Positions 22,374-33,793 of a stretch of DNA of 62,608 nucleotides are shown here, in pieces. The DNA is from Acanthamoeba lenticulata (lineage: Eukaryota > Discosea > Longamoebia > Acanthamoebidae): positions 1-62,608 of the forward strand of contig NAVB01000343.1 of the NCBI GenBank assembly GCA_002179805.1. Reading direction: 5' to 3'. Numbering within the stretch: the first letter of the stretch is position 1; every line of letters starts with the position of its first letter. Made by a program: the position numbers and the translations under genes. A model generated the notes under the pieces. It saw only the letters and a program-made list of their open reading frames with translations. It did no database searches and was not told where the DNA came from.

Positions 22374-23647
22374 ATGAACGGAGCTTTGTTTACTGTTGAG
22401 GAGAGTGCTGGCCCTGAGGGTGTTGCTGACCTTGAAGGGACTCTGGTCCGCCGGCGCATCTTTGTACAGACACTCGAAGGACAGAGAGTGCCCGTGGACG
22501 TGGATGGCAGCGAGTCGGTGTCCGACATCCCATTGAAGGTCTTTGAAAAGGAGCCTTTCCTGAAACGCTTTGCTTCAGCTGGACCAGCAACTCCGGCAAC
22601 CGTCTCACACTCGAGCCCAGCTCTGGTCAACCCTCACACGGGTGACAGACTTGAGGAAGGCCAGCAAGTGACCGCCTACGCCCTTGACCCAGGCCACACG
22701 CTTAACCTCGTTCTCCAACGGTCTCATCACTCTCGATGCTCTCGTTTTGGTTAGATCGTGCTCAAGCTAATTCTTGGTTTCAGCTACCCCACCTACGCTG
22801 ATTGGTTGCAGTACAAGACCCGCCTGCCCCGCTTCGTCTTCGTGTTTTTGGCTGCTCTTGTGGGTACACTCAACATCCTTTTCCTTTTGGGCTTGACCCT
22901 AACCCACTCAAAAACAGGCTCGTTGCTTGTCGCCGCTTGTGCCCAGATCTCTTTTGTGCCCCCGTGGTCTGACACGGTGCCAGTAACCGGCCAGACATTT
23001 GGAGTTCTCTTCACTGCGATTCTGCTAGGTACCATAACATGAAAGCTGCTTGCTGACCTGTCTCTCACCACTTGAAGTAGGCAGAACAATTGGCGTCCTG
23101 GCAACATTGCTCTACCTGATTGAAGGCGTGCTGCTTGAACTGCCGTTCTTCTCATCCACCAGTCATGGCTGGGAAGCCTTGCTCGGTCCAACAGGCGGCT
23201 ACCTTGAAGGTTTTGTCCTGGCGGCATGGGTTGTGGTAAATCTGTCCTTGCACTCAACCTGTTTCACATCAATTTCTGACCAACTCACAGGGATCACTGG
23301 TTGAAAAATATGGATGGGACCGGCGCCTTGCAACAGCATGCTTGGCCATGGTACCCCTCCTTCCCTTTACCCAACTTCTGTTTTATCAAGATTAACCTCA
23401 AGCAAATGCAAGATCATGGGCGATCTGGCCATTTATCTTGTTGGCATTCCTTGGCTTGCTCATTTTGTTGGCTGGTCAGATGGTGCGTTCTTTCCTCTGT
23501 ACCTATCAATACTAACACCCTTGTGGCCTGATAGTGTGGGAAAGTGGCTTCTATCCATTCCTCATTGGTGATGCTTGCAAAATTGTACTTGCCACCATCC
23601 TGCTCCCTCTTGGCTGGGCTCTGCGTGCGCACCACTACAACAGGTAA
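22374..23647 (+). CDS. Ubiquitin-like domain fused to BioY-family biotin transporter domain
   Basis: Six exons (22374-22720, 22784-23028, 23078-23235, 23291-23350, 23413-23482, 23535-23647) total 993 nt, exactly 330 codons plus stop. Residues about 26-115 resemble a divergent ubiquitin fold: RRIFVQTLEGQRVPVDVDGS at the start and GDRLEEGQQVTAYALDPGHT with LNLVLQR at the end mirror ubiquitin's first and last strands, with a Pro/Ser-rich insert between and no C-terminal Gly-Gly. The rest is a six-helix BioY domain: PVTGQTFGVLFTAILL, GVLATLLYLIEGVL, ALLGPTGGYLEGFVLAAWVV, YGWDRRLATACLAM, DLAIYLVGIPWLAHF and YPFLIGDACKIVLATILLPL. The PF..GD..K motif holds the Asp/Lys pair expected at the biotin site. 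In bacteria BioY is the S-component of ECF biotin uptake; no ECF ATPase is seen here. Likely role: biotin import across a cell or organelle membrane (inferred). Confidence 0.85.
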
Positions 23648-24043
23648 ACACCCTAAATGCAGGAGAGGGAACAATAACTTTGAGTGCTGATGATGGATGG
23701 CATTATTATAGGGCACATGCAAGCTCACGGCCTGTTAGATGTAACAACTGCACCCAATTCCTCCGTGAACAATTCACTGTCCCCGAGTGCGTGCTCTCTT
23801 CTTTCACAAACGTCTCTGTGTGATGCAGCTCCTGACTACAGTACACAGGGTCACCAATGCTGTTCACCGTGCATGGGGTATTGTCTGTTCTTGGAGGCAT
23901 TTGCATTAAAGTGTTTACAAGTTCCAGCAAATGGGTGTGGTGAGGTCACAGCTGTTCCTGTAACGCTCGAGGTGGTTGTGTCGCCAAGAGTGCTTCAATG
24001 AGCACGTACCAACGGCTGCCCGTGGGATGAACAGCTGAAGCGC
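23648..24043. other. Convergent 3' intergenic segment
   Basis: 396 bp between the BioY-fusion stop and the stop of the NAPE-PLD-like gene. Short open frames show no recognisable content; presumably two facing 3' UTRs. Confidence 0.4.
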
Positions 24044-25311
24044 TCAGAGGAGCCAGGTGTGGCCGTGGGACATCGTGATGAAGTGCGAGGCGTCAATGCT
24101 GCGCCGGTCCAGCTCGGCAGCCAGGTCCTTGCGTGGCCCCAAGATTGGCCGAAATCCTGCGCATGCAGGATGGGTGATCGTGACGGGCCAGCAAGAGGCT
24201 GATAAACACGTACCAAAGCGGCGTCCGCCGTAGGTCCCAAAGTGGATGCCGAGACTGCGCCTGGCGCGCACGTCCAGATGGATCTGGACTGCCTCGGCCG
24301 GGTTGATGTGAACCGACTTGTTGGTCTCACGCGGCTGGTAGGCCCCTGGGAAGGCCCAGAGAGATTCGTCAGCAAAAGGCAAATACGGCATGATGGCGTG
24401 GTCGTGGCCTCGGTACCGATGGGCAGGGCAGCCAGGTCGAACGGGCCCAGCACGGCGCCGATCTCGGCAAAGACGGGGCAGTAGCCTGTGTCCCCCGCGA
24501 AGAATACGCGCTGGCGCCGCCCCACCAGCGCGAAGCTGCACCTGCTCGACCCCCCAAGACAGTGAATGTCCACATAAATATATAACCACTGATGTGGTCG
24601 AGTACCACAGCGATTTGAACTTGTCGAATGGGCCGCGATTGCTCCAGTGCTGGCAAGGCGTGGCAATGATGCGCAGCCCACCCTCAGCTTCTTCGACGAC
24701 ATCACTTTTGTCTTTTGTCTCGGCGGCCTCTTCATCTACCGCAGAAGAGGAGGAGGAAGGTCGAGGACGTGGCGGGAGGACGTGGTCGTGCCACCAGTCG
24801 AGCTCGACCACCGTGGCGGCCGGGCCGTTGTTGGCCCGGAGCCAGTCTGCCAGCCCAAGCGGCACCACAAACAGCGGAGGTGGCGACCGCGCGGCCAGCC
24901 GCCTGACGGCGTCAACAACGACGACAACAACGTCAACGAGGGCGCTGCGACACAAGTGGAGTGGAGGCGAGGCTACTTACTTGAGCGCGTCGGCATCGCA
25001 GTGGTCGTAGTGGTTGTGCGAGATGATAACGAGGTCGATCGACGGCAGGTCGTCCAGGGCCAGCGGCGAAGGCGTGAAGCGTGGCATTCCAAAGAAGCCC
25101 AGCCACGGCGGGCTCAGCGTTTCGGCCCACACCGGGTCGGTCAGGATGTTGTAGCCGTCCATCTGCAGCAGAAGCGTCGCGTGGCCTGCTCGCCTAACGG
25201 TCAGAGTGGATAGACAGTGGTTGGTGATTATGATGACGACGAAGGGGCCTGGCGCAGCAGTTCCAACTTGTGCTCATCAATCGACGACGTGTGGGGTTGT
25301 TCCTCCATCAT
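24044..25311 (-). CDS. NAPE-PLD-type zinc metallo-beta-lactamase-fold hydrolase
   Basis: Member of the N-acyl-phosphatidylethanolamine-hydrolysing phospholipase D family. The first exon (tandem ATG at 25311/25308) gives a short leader spliced to [20 protein letters not shown] and [13 protein letters not shown]. Metal ligands are all visible: [10 protein letters not shown] (HxHxDH), [19 protein letters not shown] (bridging Asp) and GIHFGTYGG. The family-specific [18 protein letters not shown] and [11 protein letters not shown] are present. A Ser/Glu-rich insertion separates ELDWW from the third metal ligand. The stop at 24044 follows SHGHTWLL. About five exons. The family releases N-acylethanolamines from membrane lipid in animals; substrate in the amoeba is inferred. 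Membrane-anchoring segments were not identified. Confidence 0.9.
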
Positions 25312-25730
25312 GTTGTCTTGTTGATTCCGTTTAGCGGAATTATGTGGTTATTGCGTTGCCTTGGCTCAGCATTGAAAGATGAGCAAGATTTGAATTGAAG
25401 AAGTGGCGCTACGCAAAGCTGTGAGAATGCAAAAACGGCACTTTATCTACCCGTTGTGGGTGAAAGGCCAAGCGTAACAACTACAAGATGCGGATTGATG
25501 CGCCTTCGTGCTGAAGGCGACAAGAGAAAGAGACGTGCAGGAGGAAGGAGTGGTGCTCGGGCATTTGGGCACGTTGTTGACGCGAGAGAGACGAAGTCAC
25601 TCGACATCACGCGCAGCAGAGCCTTTGGAGTCGTCGTCGTCGAAGAAGGAGAAAGTGCCGCTGACGACGAGGAAGAGGTGAAGAAGGCGATGGGGAAGCA
25701 GGAGGAGAGCCAGGACCGGCCCGACCCCCT
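25312..25730. other. Intergenic segment upstream of the NAPE-PLD-like gene
   Basis: 419 bp between the NAPE-PLD-like start and the stop of the next minus-strand gene. It must hold the NAPE-PLD-like promoter; no gene or clear core element recognised. Confidence 0.35.
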
Positions 25731-27617
25731 TTACTGGGCGCTGGCCTTCTCGCGCTTGCGCTTGGTCTTTCTTTCCTTGGAGATGACGACGATGGGATGC
25801 GATACGAGTAGGTCACCGCCTCGGCCGCCTTGGTCGTTGCCCAGCCTCAGCTGGCCGTCGCGGTTGTTGCCGTTGTGGAGAAGCGACGTTTCGAGGTACT
25901 CCATCTGACGATCCTGCTTCGTCGGCTGCTTTCTTCTGATCTTGATGACGAAGCGCGTCCGCCCGTAATGCGAGTTTTTCTTCAACTTGACGAAGAAGAC
26001 GTAGAGCCCTTCTTGCTTGTCGAGCACCGAACACCTGCTCGCACGCCATGCCATTGTTAGTACTACGGCCGAAAAAGAAGACCACACGACAAGCCAAAGG
26101 TAGACGAAGAAGAAGAAGGAAGAAAAAGGCACCTGATCTTGTAGTCGCGCGGGTGGAGAACACAGCCGCCCTCCTCCTCGACCACGACATCGATGGGAAT
26201 CTCAAAGTTGCTGAAGGAGCTGTTGCCATCGTCATCGCCGTCGTCGAGGGGCATGGGCACGGGAGCGCCCCACGGGTTGTGGGTGCTGAAGCCAACGGAC
26301 GGCGCGTAGTGCGCGCCGGCATGTTCGTCGTTTTGAGCGATGTTGTTGCCCAACGGGTGGTGGCCAAGGTTGTTGTTAAAGGCCATGAAGACGTTCTTCA
26401 GGTTCTTCACTGCGACCGTGAAGCTAAACTCCTTGTTCTGCAGCACCTTGGCGGGCGGGGGCTCCCTGAACCGGACGCCCGTGTCGGCCTGACCTTCGCC
26501 CTGCGAGGCGGGCGTTGAGGGCATGCTGCCTGACGAGTAGCTCTCTGCAATCATGAAAGCAAAAAAGATGTAAGACTTATGGCGAGCAAGATTAACAGAG
26601 TAGAACAAGAGATCGACGTACGAAGGTAAGGCGACTGCGGGGACGAGGAGGGCGAGCAGGGGGAAGCCAGCGACGAGGGTGTATGAGCTCGCGACGACGG
26701 GTGAGGGCTGCTGTGGGGCGACGACCTCGCGACCGCCTCGTCGGTAGTGGGTTGGAGGTGGTAGGCGTGCTGCGGCGTATAGCCAGAGAGGGAGACAGCC
26801 GCAGTTTCGTCGGCGCGCATGTACTGGACGCAGATGAGGGCGCGGTCCTCGAGGACCGACGAGATGGTGCAGGAGAACGGAAGGTCGATGCCGTGGTCAT
26901 TCTGGAGGAGGTGGACTGAGACGAAGACGTGGTAGAGCTCGAGAATCTTGGACTCGATGTCGGGTATCATGTCGGCAACCGTCTTCTCGGGGTCGGTGAA
27001 GAGGTAAAAGGTACCGAGAGTAGGAGCCTTCACGCACAGCCTCCATTCCTGCTGCTTGACGGCAACCATGACCGTAGGCTGTTGGGTGCGGTAGCCCTGG
27101 TAGGGGAGCTGAGAGGTCTTGTGTTGAGTGGGAGCCAGAGCAGCGCCCCACATATCGCCCGAAGAAGGAGCTTGTTGCTGAAGAGCGCAGCCGTAAGCCG
27201 ACTGGCCTGACGAGAGGAAATCAGAAGCATGCGGAAAAGACGGAATGCTCGGTAGCCCATCCATATCGTTCGGCAAGAAGTCCATCAAATCGCGCGCCTT
27301 ACCGGTGAGCACGACTTCTCCATTGCTGTTCTTCGCCGTGGCGAATGTGTTGAGAAGTTGATCCGCGTAGTAGAGGAAGTCTAGCTGGTTGGTGTTGGTA
27401 GAAATGGAGGGAAGCATGTGCGACGCGTCGCAGCCGAGGAACGAAGACGCATACTGATTCTCATAAGAAAGATGGCCACCAGGATGGGCAGCGTTTCCAT
27501 ATCTGAATTCGGCAAGGGAAGCTGAAGATATTGCAGGCGCAAGATTGGCCTAGCATTAATTAAGGAACAAACCAGTTTGGGCGTGAGAAAGATTGATGGA
27601 GCAAATCGCGTACCCAT
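25731..27617 (-). CDS. Unrecognised protein, possibly an amoebozoan DNA-binding regulator
   Basis: Four-exon gene of unknown family. The proposed start is ATG 27617, where only four coding bases (ATGG) precede an intron that joins in frame to give MASLAEFRYGNAAHPGGH. The N-terminal third is Gln/Ser/Pro-rich. A structured block follows (VAVKQQEWRLCVKAPTLGTF ... VADMIPDIESKILELYHVFV ... CTISSVLEDRALICVQYM), then a Ser/Pro linker and a second block (VRFREPPPAKVLQNKEFSF ... FEIPIDVVVEEEGGCVLHPR ... YVFFVKLKKNSHYGRTRFVI). The C-terminus reads LVSHPIVVISKERKTKRKRE, a nuclear-localisation-like end. Alternating beta-rich segments and the SHPI.VVSK-like element recall immunoglobulin-fold DNA-binding proteins (STAT, p53, or Dictyostelium CudA-like). 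That is a resemblance only; I do not assign a family. Confidence 0.6.
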
Positions 27618-28063
27618 GAGGTCAAAGTTCAAGTCCTGAGAAGATGATGAAGCGACAAGGTCCAAAGTGGTTAAGATTCCTTCGACACCGTAACGAAGGA
27701 CGGCCTTCTTCCCAACAACGGTGCCTTCTCAGATGACGAGTGGCGGCTCGGGGAAACCAAAAGCAAAACGCCTAGTTACCGGTTTTTGTATCGCTATTAG
27801 TGGTATGCGCAAGATTAGGATAACAATATCGATTTCATTCCCGGAGCATGAGAAAGTTGTTGGAAATCTCAGCACGTCTTCGCCAGAGTTTTGGCCGTTT
27901 TGAACTATGCCAGAAGGACGCTGAAGTCTGACCCCGAAAACTACACTGCAAACAAGCAAGAGATGACGCTCCCTCTATCGGCCTTCTACACGCATGACTT
28001 TCGTGATGGGAGTGGGCCGCTTGACCTCCGGTGGGCAACAATAATCACTCAAGGCCGTACAAC
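27618..28063. promoter_or_regulatory. Divergent intergenic region
   Basis: 446 bp between the start of the unrecognised minus-strand gene and the DUF229 gene. Open frames here lack initiation codons or recognisable content. No strong core promoter motif seen. Confidence 0.35.
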
Positions 28064-30856
28064 ATGCAAGGATACACCATGGAATGGACAAGAGAACGTA
28101 CACTGCTGCGGAGACGTAGCGGCAGCTTAGGCGGTGGCGGACACTGTGCCCGATGGCGCAGTGCTCTGGTGGCGGTGGTCGGCTTTGACGTAGCGGCTCT
28201 ACTCTACTGGACCAGCCTCGAGCCGCAAGAGAGCCTTGAAAAGCTGCATGGCAACTTGCCTCGCTTGGCAGCCTGCCTGATGGCCTCCTCCTTCCTCTTC
28301 CTCTTTTCCTTCCTTTACACCATTTCCACATTCGCGTCGCCAGCTCGACGCTATTCTCCACTTTCCACCACTTCTTCTCTTCCCCGCTTCGGCCAGCCCG
28401 CGCCTCTGCCAAAGCAGGACATGGTCAAGTGGGGCGTCATCGCCTACGGCGGCCTCCTGCTCACCTTCCTTCTCCTCATCGACCAAGGCAACACATTAGA
28501 GAACCACGGGGGCTTCAACCAGCTTCTCTTCCTCCTCTTCTTCCTGCCCAGCCTCGCCTTCTCGCTTGCGGTGAGGTACATGCAACCTCCTCTTATCGGA
28601 AGTCCAGAGCTTTCATCTTTCTATCGAGTAGTGACAATCAATCGATGTGATTTGCAGGTGCTGCTGGCGAGGGCTGAGCCGACGAGGGTTTGTGTGGCTC
28701 TGGGTCGCGCTGGCCTGCGTCATCCTGGTCTCTGGCCATGTGCGCTTCCACCGGGGCCGCGAGCTGTGGCCACGGGGCCTCGGCGACTCGCGGATGGAGA
28801 AGGCGATCCCCTTGGACGACCCCACCACGTCTGTGCCCGGCTGCCGCATCGCCCCGCCGGCCAGGAACTGGGAAGACCTCTTTCCCAACGGCTTCATGAA
28901 CTTCTGGGCCGGCTCGCAGACCTGCCCAGCCCAAGACCAATTCGCGTGGCTCGACGACGCGGGCGAGGTATTGACCGTGAACTGCGCCCTGGCCAGCGAC
29001 AACATCTTCTCACGGCTGACTCTCCCTTCACGGTACGTACACCTTTGAGCCGTCAGTCTACCGACGCCAAGTGTTGACGACGATCTCGGGCGGGCCGCAC
29101 GTGATGCAGGTCGGACCCGAACGCATTCCACGGCGCGCCGCAGGGAACCGTCTACCTCCTGCCCCGCCTCGAGGGCCTCAGCTGGGAGGAGAAGGGCATC
29201 GGCGAGATCGCCCTGCAGCGCTGGGTGCTCGACCACGTCCTCAACTTCACCTACCCGGGCCGCCCCGTCAACCTGCACCAACTCGAGCAGCTCAGCCTGC
29301 TTGGTGGAAATGGTGATGAATATGCTGTGCGAGGCATGGACGCCAGAGAGCTGGATGTCCTGCGCCGCCGGCTCGACTTTGCGCCCGAGGCGGTCCTGGT
29401 CAGCTGCGGGCGCCACTCCAACCTGCTCTTCCGTAACGTGCGCAATGAGACCGCCGTCGAGCGCGTGCTGCGCCACCATCGCCGCCAGGCCGAGGAGGCC
29501 GTCGCCGCGGGCGGCCCGGCGCGTTCTGCAGGAACGGAATCGACGACGGGCGACGGCGGTTTCCCGGCCGAGAAGCTGAACGTGATGGTGGTCTACCTTG
29601 ACGCCGTGTCGAGGCGGCAGCTGCACCGAAAGATGCCCGAGACGACGGCCTTCCTGGAGGAGATCTACGCGGGGTCGTGGCAGAACAACGTTTCGTCCAT
29701 CTTCCAGTTCTTCAACTACCACGCCATCGGCTCCATCACCAAGTTGAACATGCGGGGTGAGCTTGACTTTATCCTTTTTTTATTTATATTATTCAAGATT
29801 TAGATTTATTTTCTTTAAATTACAATTTACTAAGGTCATGATGTCAGCCATGTACATGGGCCACGTGATGAAGGAGTTCCTGCAGGAGTGGTTCCGGCCC
29901 ATCTGGGACCACTTCCGCGAGAACGGCTACGTGACGGGCCTCTCGGACAACGAATGCGAGGACAAGGTCGCCCGGCTGGCCAACACCAACACGACGTGGG
30001 ACCACCAGTTCCTCTCGCCCTTTTGCCTCCCGGCCTACCTGCCCGTCGGCGATCCTCACGGTACCGTGACCGTGAGCCCCTTCTCCGGGGCTGTGATCCT
30101 CGCGCCGGAGGGCCCGGCCTTGCTCACGCTCCTTGTTGTGTGTGCGCGAATGAAGGCAACTGGGTGGGGCCGTTCGCGCTCAAGGCGCGCTGCATGTACG
30201 GCCGACATGTGCACCAGTGGGTGCTCGACTACTTTGCCCGGTTCTGGCGCAACTACGCCGACGTCCCACGCTTCGGGGTGGCGGCCTTCATCGAGGGCCA
30301 TGAGGGCACGGGCGAGGTCATCAACTTGGTCGACGCCGACCTGGCCTCGTTCCTGCGCGATGCCGACCTGATCGACTACAACTCGACCGTCGTCTTCCTC
30401 GTCTCGGACCACGGTGCGGCCTCTTTGCCTCTTCGTCTCATTCATGAGCACTCGGGCGCTGACTCTTTAGCTCTTCTGATGACGTCAGGTCATCACATGT
30501 CGCTGTGGTGGACGATGCACGCCGAGAGCGCGGTCAAGGAGAACGCGCTGCCGCTGCTGCACATGATCGCCCCCAATTGGCTGCTTGAGCGCTATCCGCA
30601 CCTGGCGCGCAACCTGCGGGCCAACCAACAGCGCCTCGTCACGAGCTTTGACTTTCACGCCACGCTTCGGCACATCCTGCTGGGCGAGGCGGCCGACGAC
30701 GCCGCGTGGGCCGAGAAGCTGCCCGTGTTCATGACGGCCAAGAGCCTGCTGAGCGAGATCGACCCGTGGCGCTCTTGTCCCGAGGCCGGAATCCCGCCTC
30801 GGATGTGCCAATGTACAGATGTCCAGCAATCAGCCAATGAAGCACCACCAGCTTGA
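28064..30856 (+). CDS. DUF229 membrane protein of the alkaline phosphatase/sulfatase superfamily
   Basis: Large membrane-anchored protein with about five N-terminal TM helices (for example SALVAVVGFDVAALLYW, LMASSFLFLFSFLYTI, WGVIAYGGLLLTFLLLID, LLFLLFFLPSLAFSLAV and FVWLWVALACVILVSGHV), then an extracytosolic domain. The catalytic-type region starts VMVVYLDAVSRRQLHRKMPE, in which Asp and Ser match the metal ligand and nucleophile of the superfamily. It continues with FQFFNYHAIGSITKLN, ENGYVTGLSDNECEDKV and the C-terminal metal motif FLVSDHG followed by MSLWWTMHAESAVKENALPL. This order matches DUF229 proteins. Start ATG 28064 (an ATG at 28079 is also in frame). Seven or so introns; one contains TGACGTCA at 30480-30487. 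Substrate (phosphoethanolamine, sulfate or lipid) is unknown. Confidence 0.85.
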
Positions 30857-31084
30857 TGATGCTGTGCCATTAAATAGAATTATCGATCTGAACCAATTGG
30901 CAAGAGGCACTGTACAAGCAGGGGATCAAGAATCCCTCGAGTTGTCGTCCACAGGACAGGCAAGCATCATGAAATGGTGTCCAACAAGCCGGCCCCTGGC
31001 TCTCGGCCATCCGGTGACGTCGGAGCCTTGCCGCTTCATAAGAGAACGTCCCGTCCCACATGTTGTTATTCTCCACACCCCACC

Positions 31085-32249
31085 ATGCTCAAGCTTCTCC
31101 TCTTCCTCGTTCTCGCGCTGCAGCTGGCCTCGGCCGTCTACGTCCGCCGCGATCTGGTGGCCAACAGGGCCGGCTTGCCTCAACAGAACTCGTCCCTGAC
31201 TCAAGCTTCGACCTTTGAATCGAACCTGGTGAACCCTTGGGGCATCGCCTTCGGCCCTTCGACTCCGGCATGGCTGGCCAACGAGGGGACGAGCACGCTG
31301 TCCATCATTTCAGGAACGGGCTCGGTCGCTTCTCTGCGCGTTGCCGTGGGAAACAACACTCCCACAGGCATTGTATCGAATCCCTTCACCACCGACTTCC
31401 TCATTCCAGCATCCGCCACGGGCGCAGGCTCTTTCCCAGCCCAGTTCATCACGGCCACTGAGCAGGGCAACATCTGGGCCTGGAGCCTCAATCTCACCAC
31501 CCCCACGTCGGCCGTACGAGTGGGCGGCAGCCCGTCGAGCGTGTTCAAGGGCCTCGCGCTTGCCGCCAACGGCACCAGCCGATTCCTCTACGCGGCTGAC
31601 TTCGCCAACCGCACGTTCACCGCTTTCTCGCTCCTCATGTGTTTCCAACGAAGTTGGGCTAATACCTCGCCCGCGCTCCATTACAGGTCAAATCGTTGTG
31701 TTTGATACGCAGTTCAGGGTTGTCAACTTGACAGGACGCTTTGTGGACCCGAACTTGCCGAGCGGCTTCTCGCCCTTCAACGTGGCCAACATCCTGGGCG
31801 ACTTGTTCGTCTCCTACGCGCAGCAGAACCAATCGTCGCCCGGCGATGAGGTCGTAGGCTCTGGCCTGGGCTATGTGTCTGTGTTCGACGCCAACGGCAG
31901 GTTCATCAAGCGCTTTGCCTCGCGTGACGTGCTCAACGCGCCGTGGGGCATGGTGCTCGCCCCGGTCAGCTTTGGCGACGTTGGCGGCAGCTTGCTGGTG
32001 GGCAACTTTGGCAACGGCCGTTTGTGGGCCTTCGACCTCGCCACGGGCCAGCAGCGCGGACAGGTCCTGACAAACAACAACCGCGAGATCGTGATCGAGG
32101 GTCTCTGGGGTCTCGCGTTCGGCAACGGCGTCCTCGGCCAGCCCACCAACACCCTCTTCTTCAACGCGGGCATCAACGACGAAGCTGACGGCATCTTTGG
32201 ACGCATCGAACCGGCGTCCAACACTTCTACTTCTTCTGCCTCTGGTTGA
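31085..32249 (+). CDS. Secreted TIGR03118-family six-bladed beta-propeller protein
   Basis: Two exons (31085-31640, 31687-32249; 1,119 nt, 372 residues). The signal peptide is MLKLLLFLVLALQLASA. The mature protein follows the TIGR03118 pattern throughout: NLVNPWGIAFGPSTPAWLAN, TPTGIVSNP, FITATEQGNIWAWS, VFKGLALAANG, FLYAADFANRTF, FVDPNLPSGFSPFNVANI, GLGYVSVFDANGRF, LNAPWGMVLAP, GSLLVGNFGNGRLWAFD, IEGLWGLAFGNG and NTLFFNAGINDEADGIFG. Members are mostly bacterial exported proteins of unknown function with NHL-like propellers. The donor of the single 46-nt intron is the least certain point. A bacterial origin by transfer is plausible but unproven; the intron, base composition and signal peptide look native. 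Confidence 0.88.
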
Positions 32250-32315
32250 ACGCAAAGAGTTTTAAAAAAAAATCTTTGTGAAGAAGAAAAGAGGACGATG
32301 TGTAGCGGGAAGGAC

Positions 32316-33793
32316 TCAGTGGGCAGGGGCCGTGTAGTGTTCGGGGTATTTGCGCATCATGGCCTCGAGCTCGGCCTTCTGCTCCTGAAGGTGCTTCGGG
32401 ACGTTGTCGTACACGTCCGTGAAGAGCTCGTCCACCTGGCTCGACCGTCAGTTTACCGCAACAACCAAGACCCTCACGGCACTAAGACCCTCAAAAAGCA
32501 AAGAAGAAGAAGTAGAGGACAAATGACGTACGTGGGGCTTGGGACGCTGCTCGGCGGCCTTGAGCTGCTCGAGAACCTCGCGCCGGGCGGCCTTGCGCGT
32601 CTCGTCCTCCTGAGCCTGGCTCCACCAGCCGCGCTTCTCCATGAACTTGCGAAGCCGCGAGATCGGGTTGTTGTTCTGTGTCCAGCTCTGCACTTCCTCC
32701 TTCGACCGGTAGGCCGATGAGTCGTCGCTCGTCGAGTGGTGGCCCACCCTGTAGGTCATGGCCTCGATGAGGACCGGCCGGTTCTCCTCGAGCGCAAGGC
32801 GGCGCGCGGCCTGCGTGACGTTGTAGACGGCCCACACGTCGTTGCCGTCGACGCGCACGGTGGCCACACCGTAGCCCGGCCCGCGCCCTGCGATGCCGTC
32901 ACCCGCGTACTGCTCCTTGACGGGCGTCGAGATCGCGTAGCCGTTGTTGCGGCAGAAGAAGATGACAGGGGCGCGGAGGGTGGCGGCAAAGTTGAGGGCC
33001 GGGTGGAAGTCGCCCTCGCTGGCGGCGCCCTCGCCAAAGTAGCAGATGCAGACGTTGGGCCGGCCGGCGAGCTTGAGGGCGTAGGCGGCGCCCGAGGCCT
33101 GCGGGATCTGGGTGCCCAGCGGGGAAGAGATGGTCTGGAAGTTGAGCTTGCGCGAGCCGTAGTGGACCGGCATCTGGCGGCCCTTGCCGAGGTCGAGCTC
33201 GTTGCTGAAGCACTGGTTCATGAAATCGGCGATGGTGAAGCCGCGCCAGAGGAGGACGCCGGCCTCGCGGTACTGGGCAAAAATGACGTCCTCGGGGTCG
33301 AGCACGGAGGCGCTGCCGACGTGCGTGGCCTCCTCACCGAAGGAGGTCATGTAGAACGAGATGCGGCCCTGGCGCTGCGCGTCGTAGAGGATGTTGTCCA
33401 TGACGTTGAGCGTCACCATGTTCTTGTACATCTTCTGCGTGAGTTCCTGCCCCACCTGTGCTCCACAAACATATTAATTTGCCGATATGAATTAACGAAC
33501 GTAAATCAACAATAAATTTTGACAAATTGAAGCCGTACCTCAGGGAGCTGCGCGGCATCAAGAACCTCGCCGTCATCGTCCATGATGCGATAGACGGGGA
33601 ACGTCTCGCGATGCGCGACGAATTGGAGGCCCGTCGTGTAATCAGGCGGGGCGAGAGGGGTGCATGCAGATGTGGTCACGGTCTCGGCCGACGAGGAGAA
33701 CAGGCGGCTGGCGGCGCCAGCACCTCCGCGCAGGGCAAGCCGAGCGGCAGGACCGGCGATTCCCGAGCAGGGGCGAGCAGACAGGCGCAACAT
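32316..33793 (-). CDS. BCKDHA: 2-oxoisovalerate dehydrogenase E1 alpha subunit, mitochondrial
   Basis: Thiamine-diphosphate-dependent E1 alpha of the branched-chain alpha-ketoacid dehydrogenase complex (valine, leucine, isoleucine degradation). Start ATG 33793 gives an Arg/Ala/Ser-rich presequence consistent with mitochondrial import. Conserved blocks: [66 protein letters not shown], the ThDP-binding [20 protein letters not shown]...RNNGYAIS, and [20 protein letters not shown]. The regulatory loop [16 protein letters not shown] is intact, including the serine phosphorylated by BCKDH kinase in animals. The C-terminal exon ends KYPEHYTAP. Three exons, introns near 33456-33540 and 32440-32530. 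Full length for the family. Confidence 0.95.

Noticed and set aside
22374..22754. Stand-alone ubiquitin-like protein ending at 22754
   Set aside because: The final codons after LQR have no similarity, and a GT-AG intron joins the frame to BioY with correct phase; kept only as an alternative to test.
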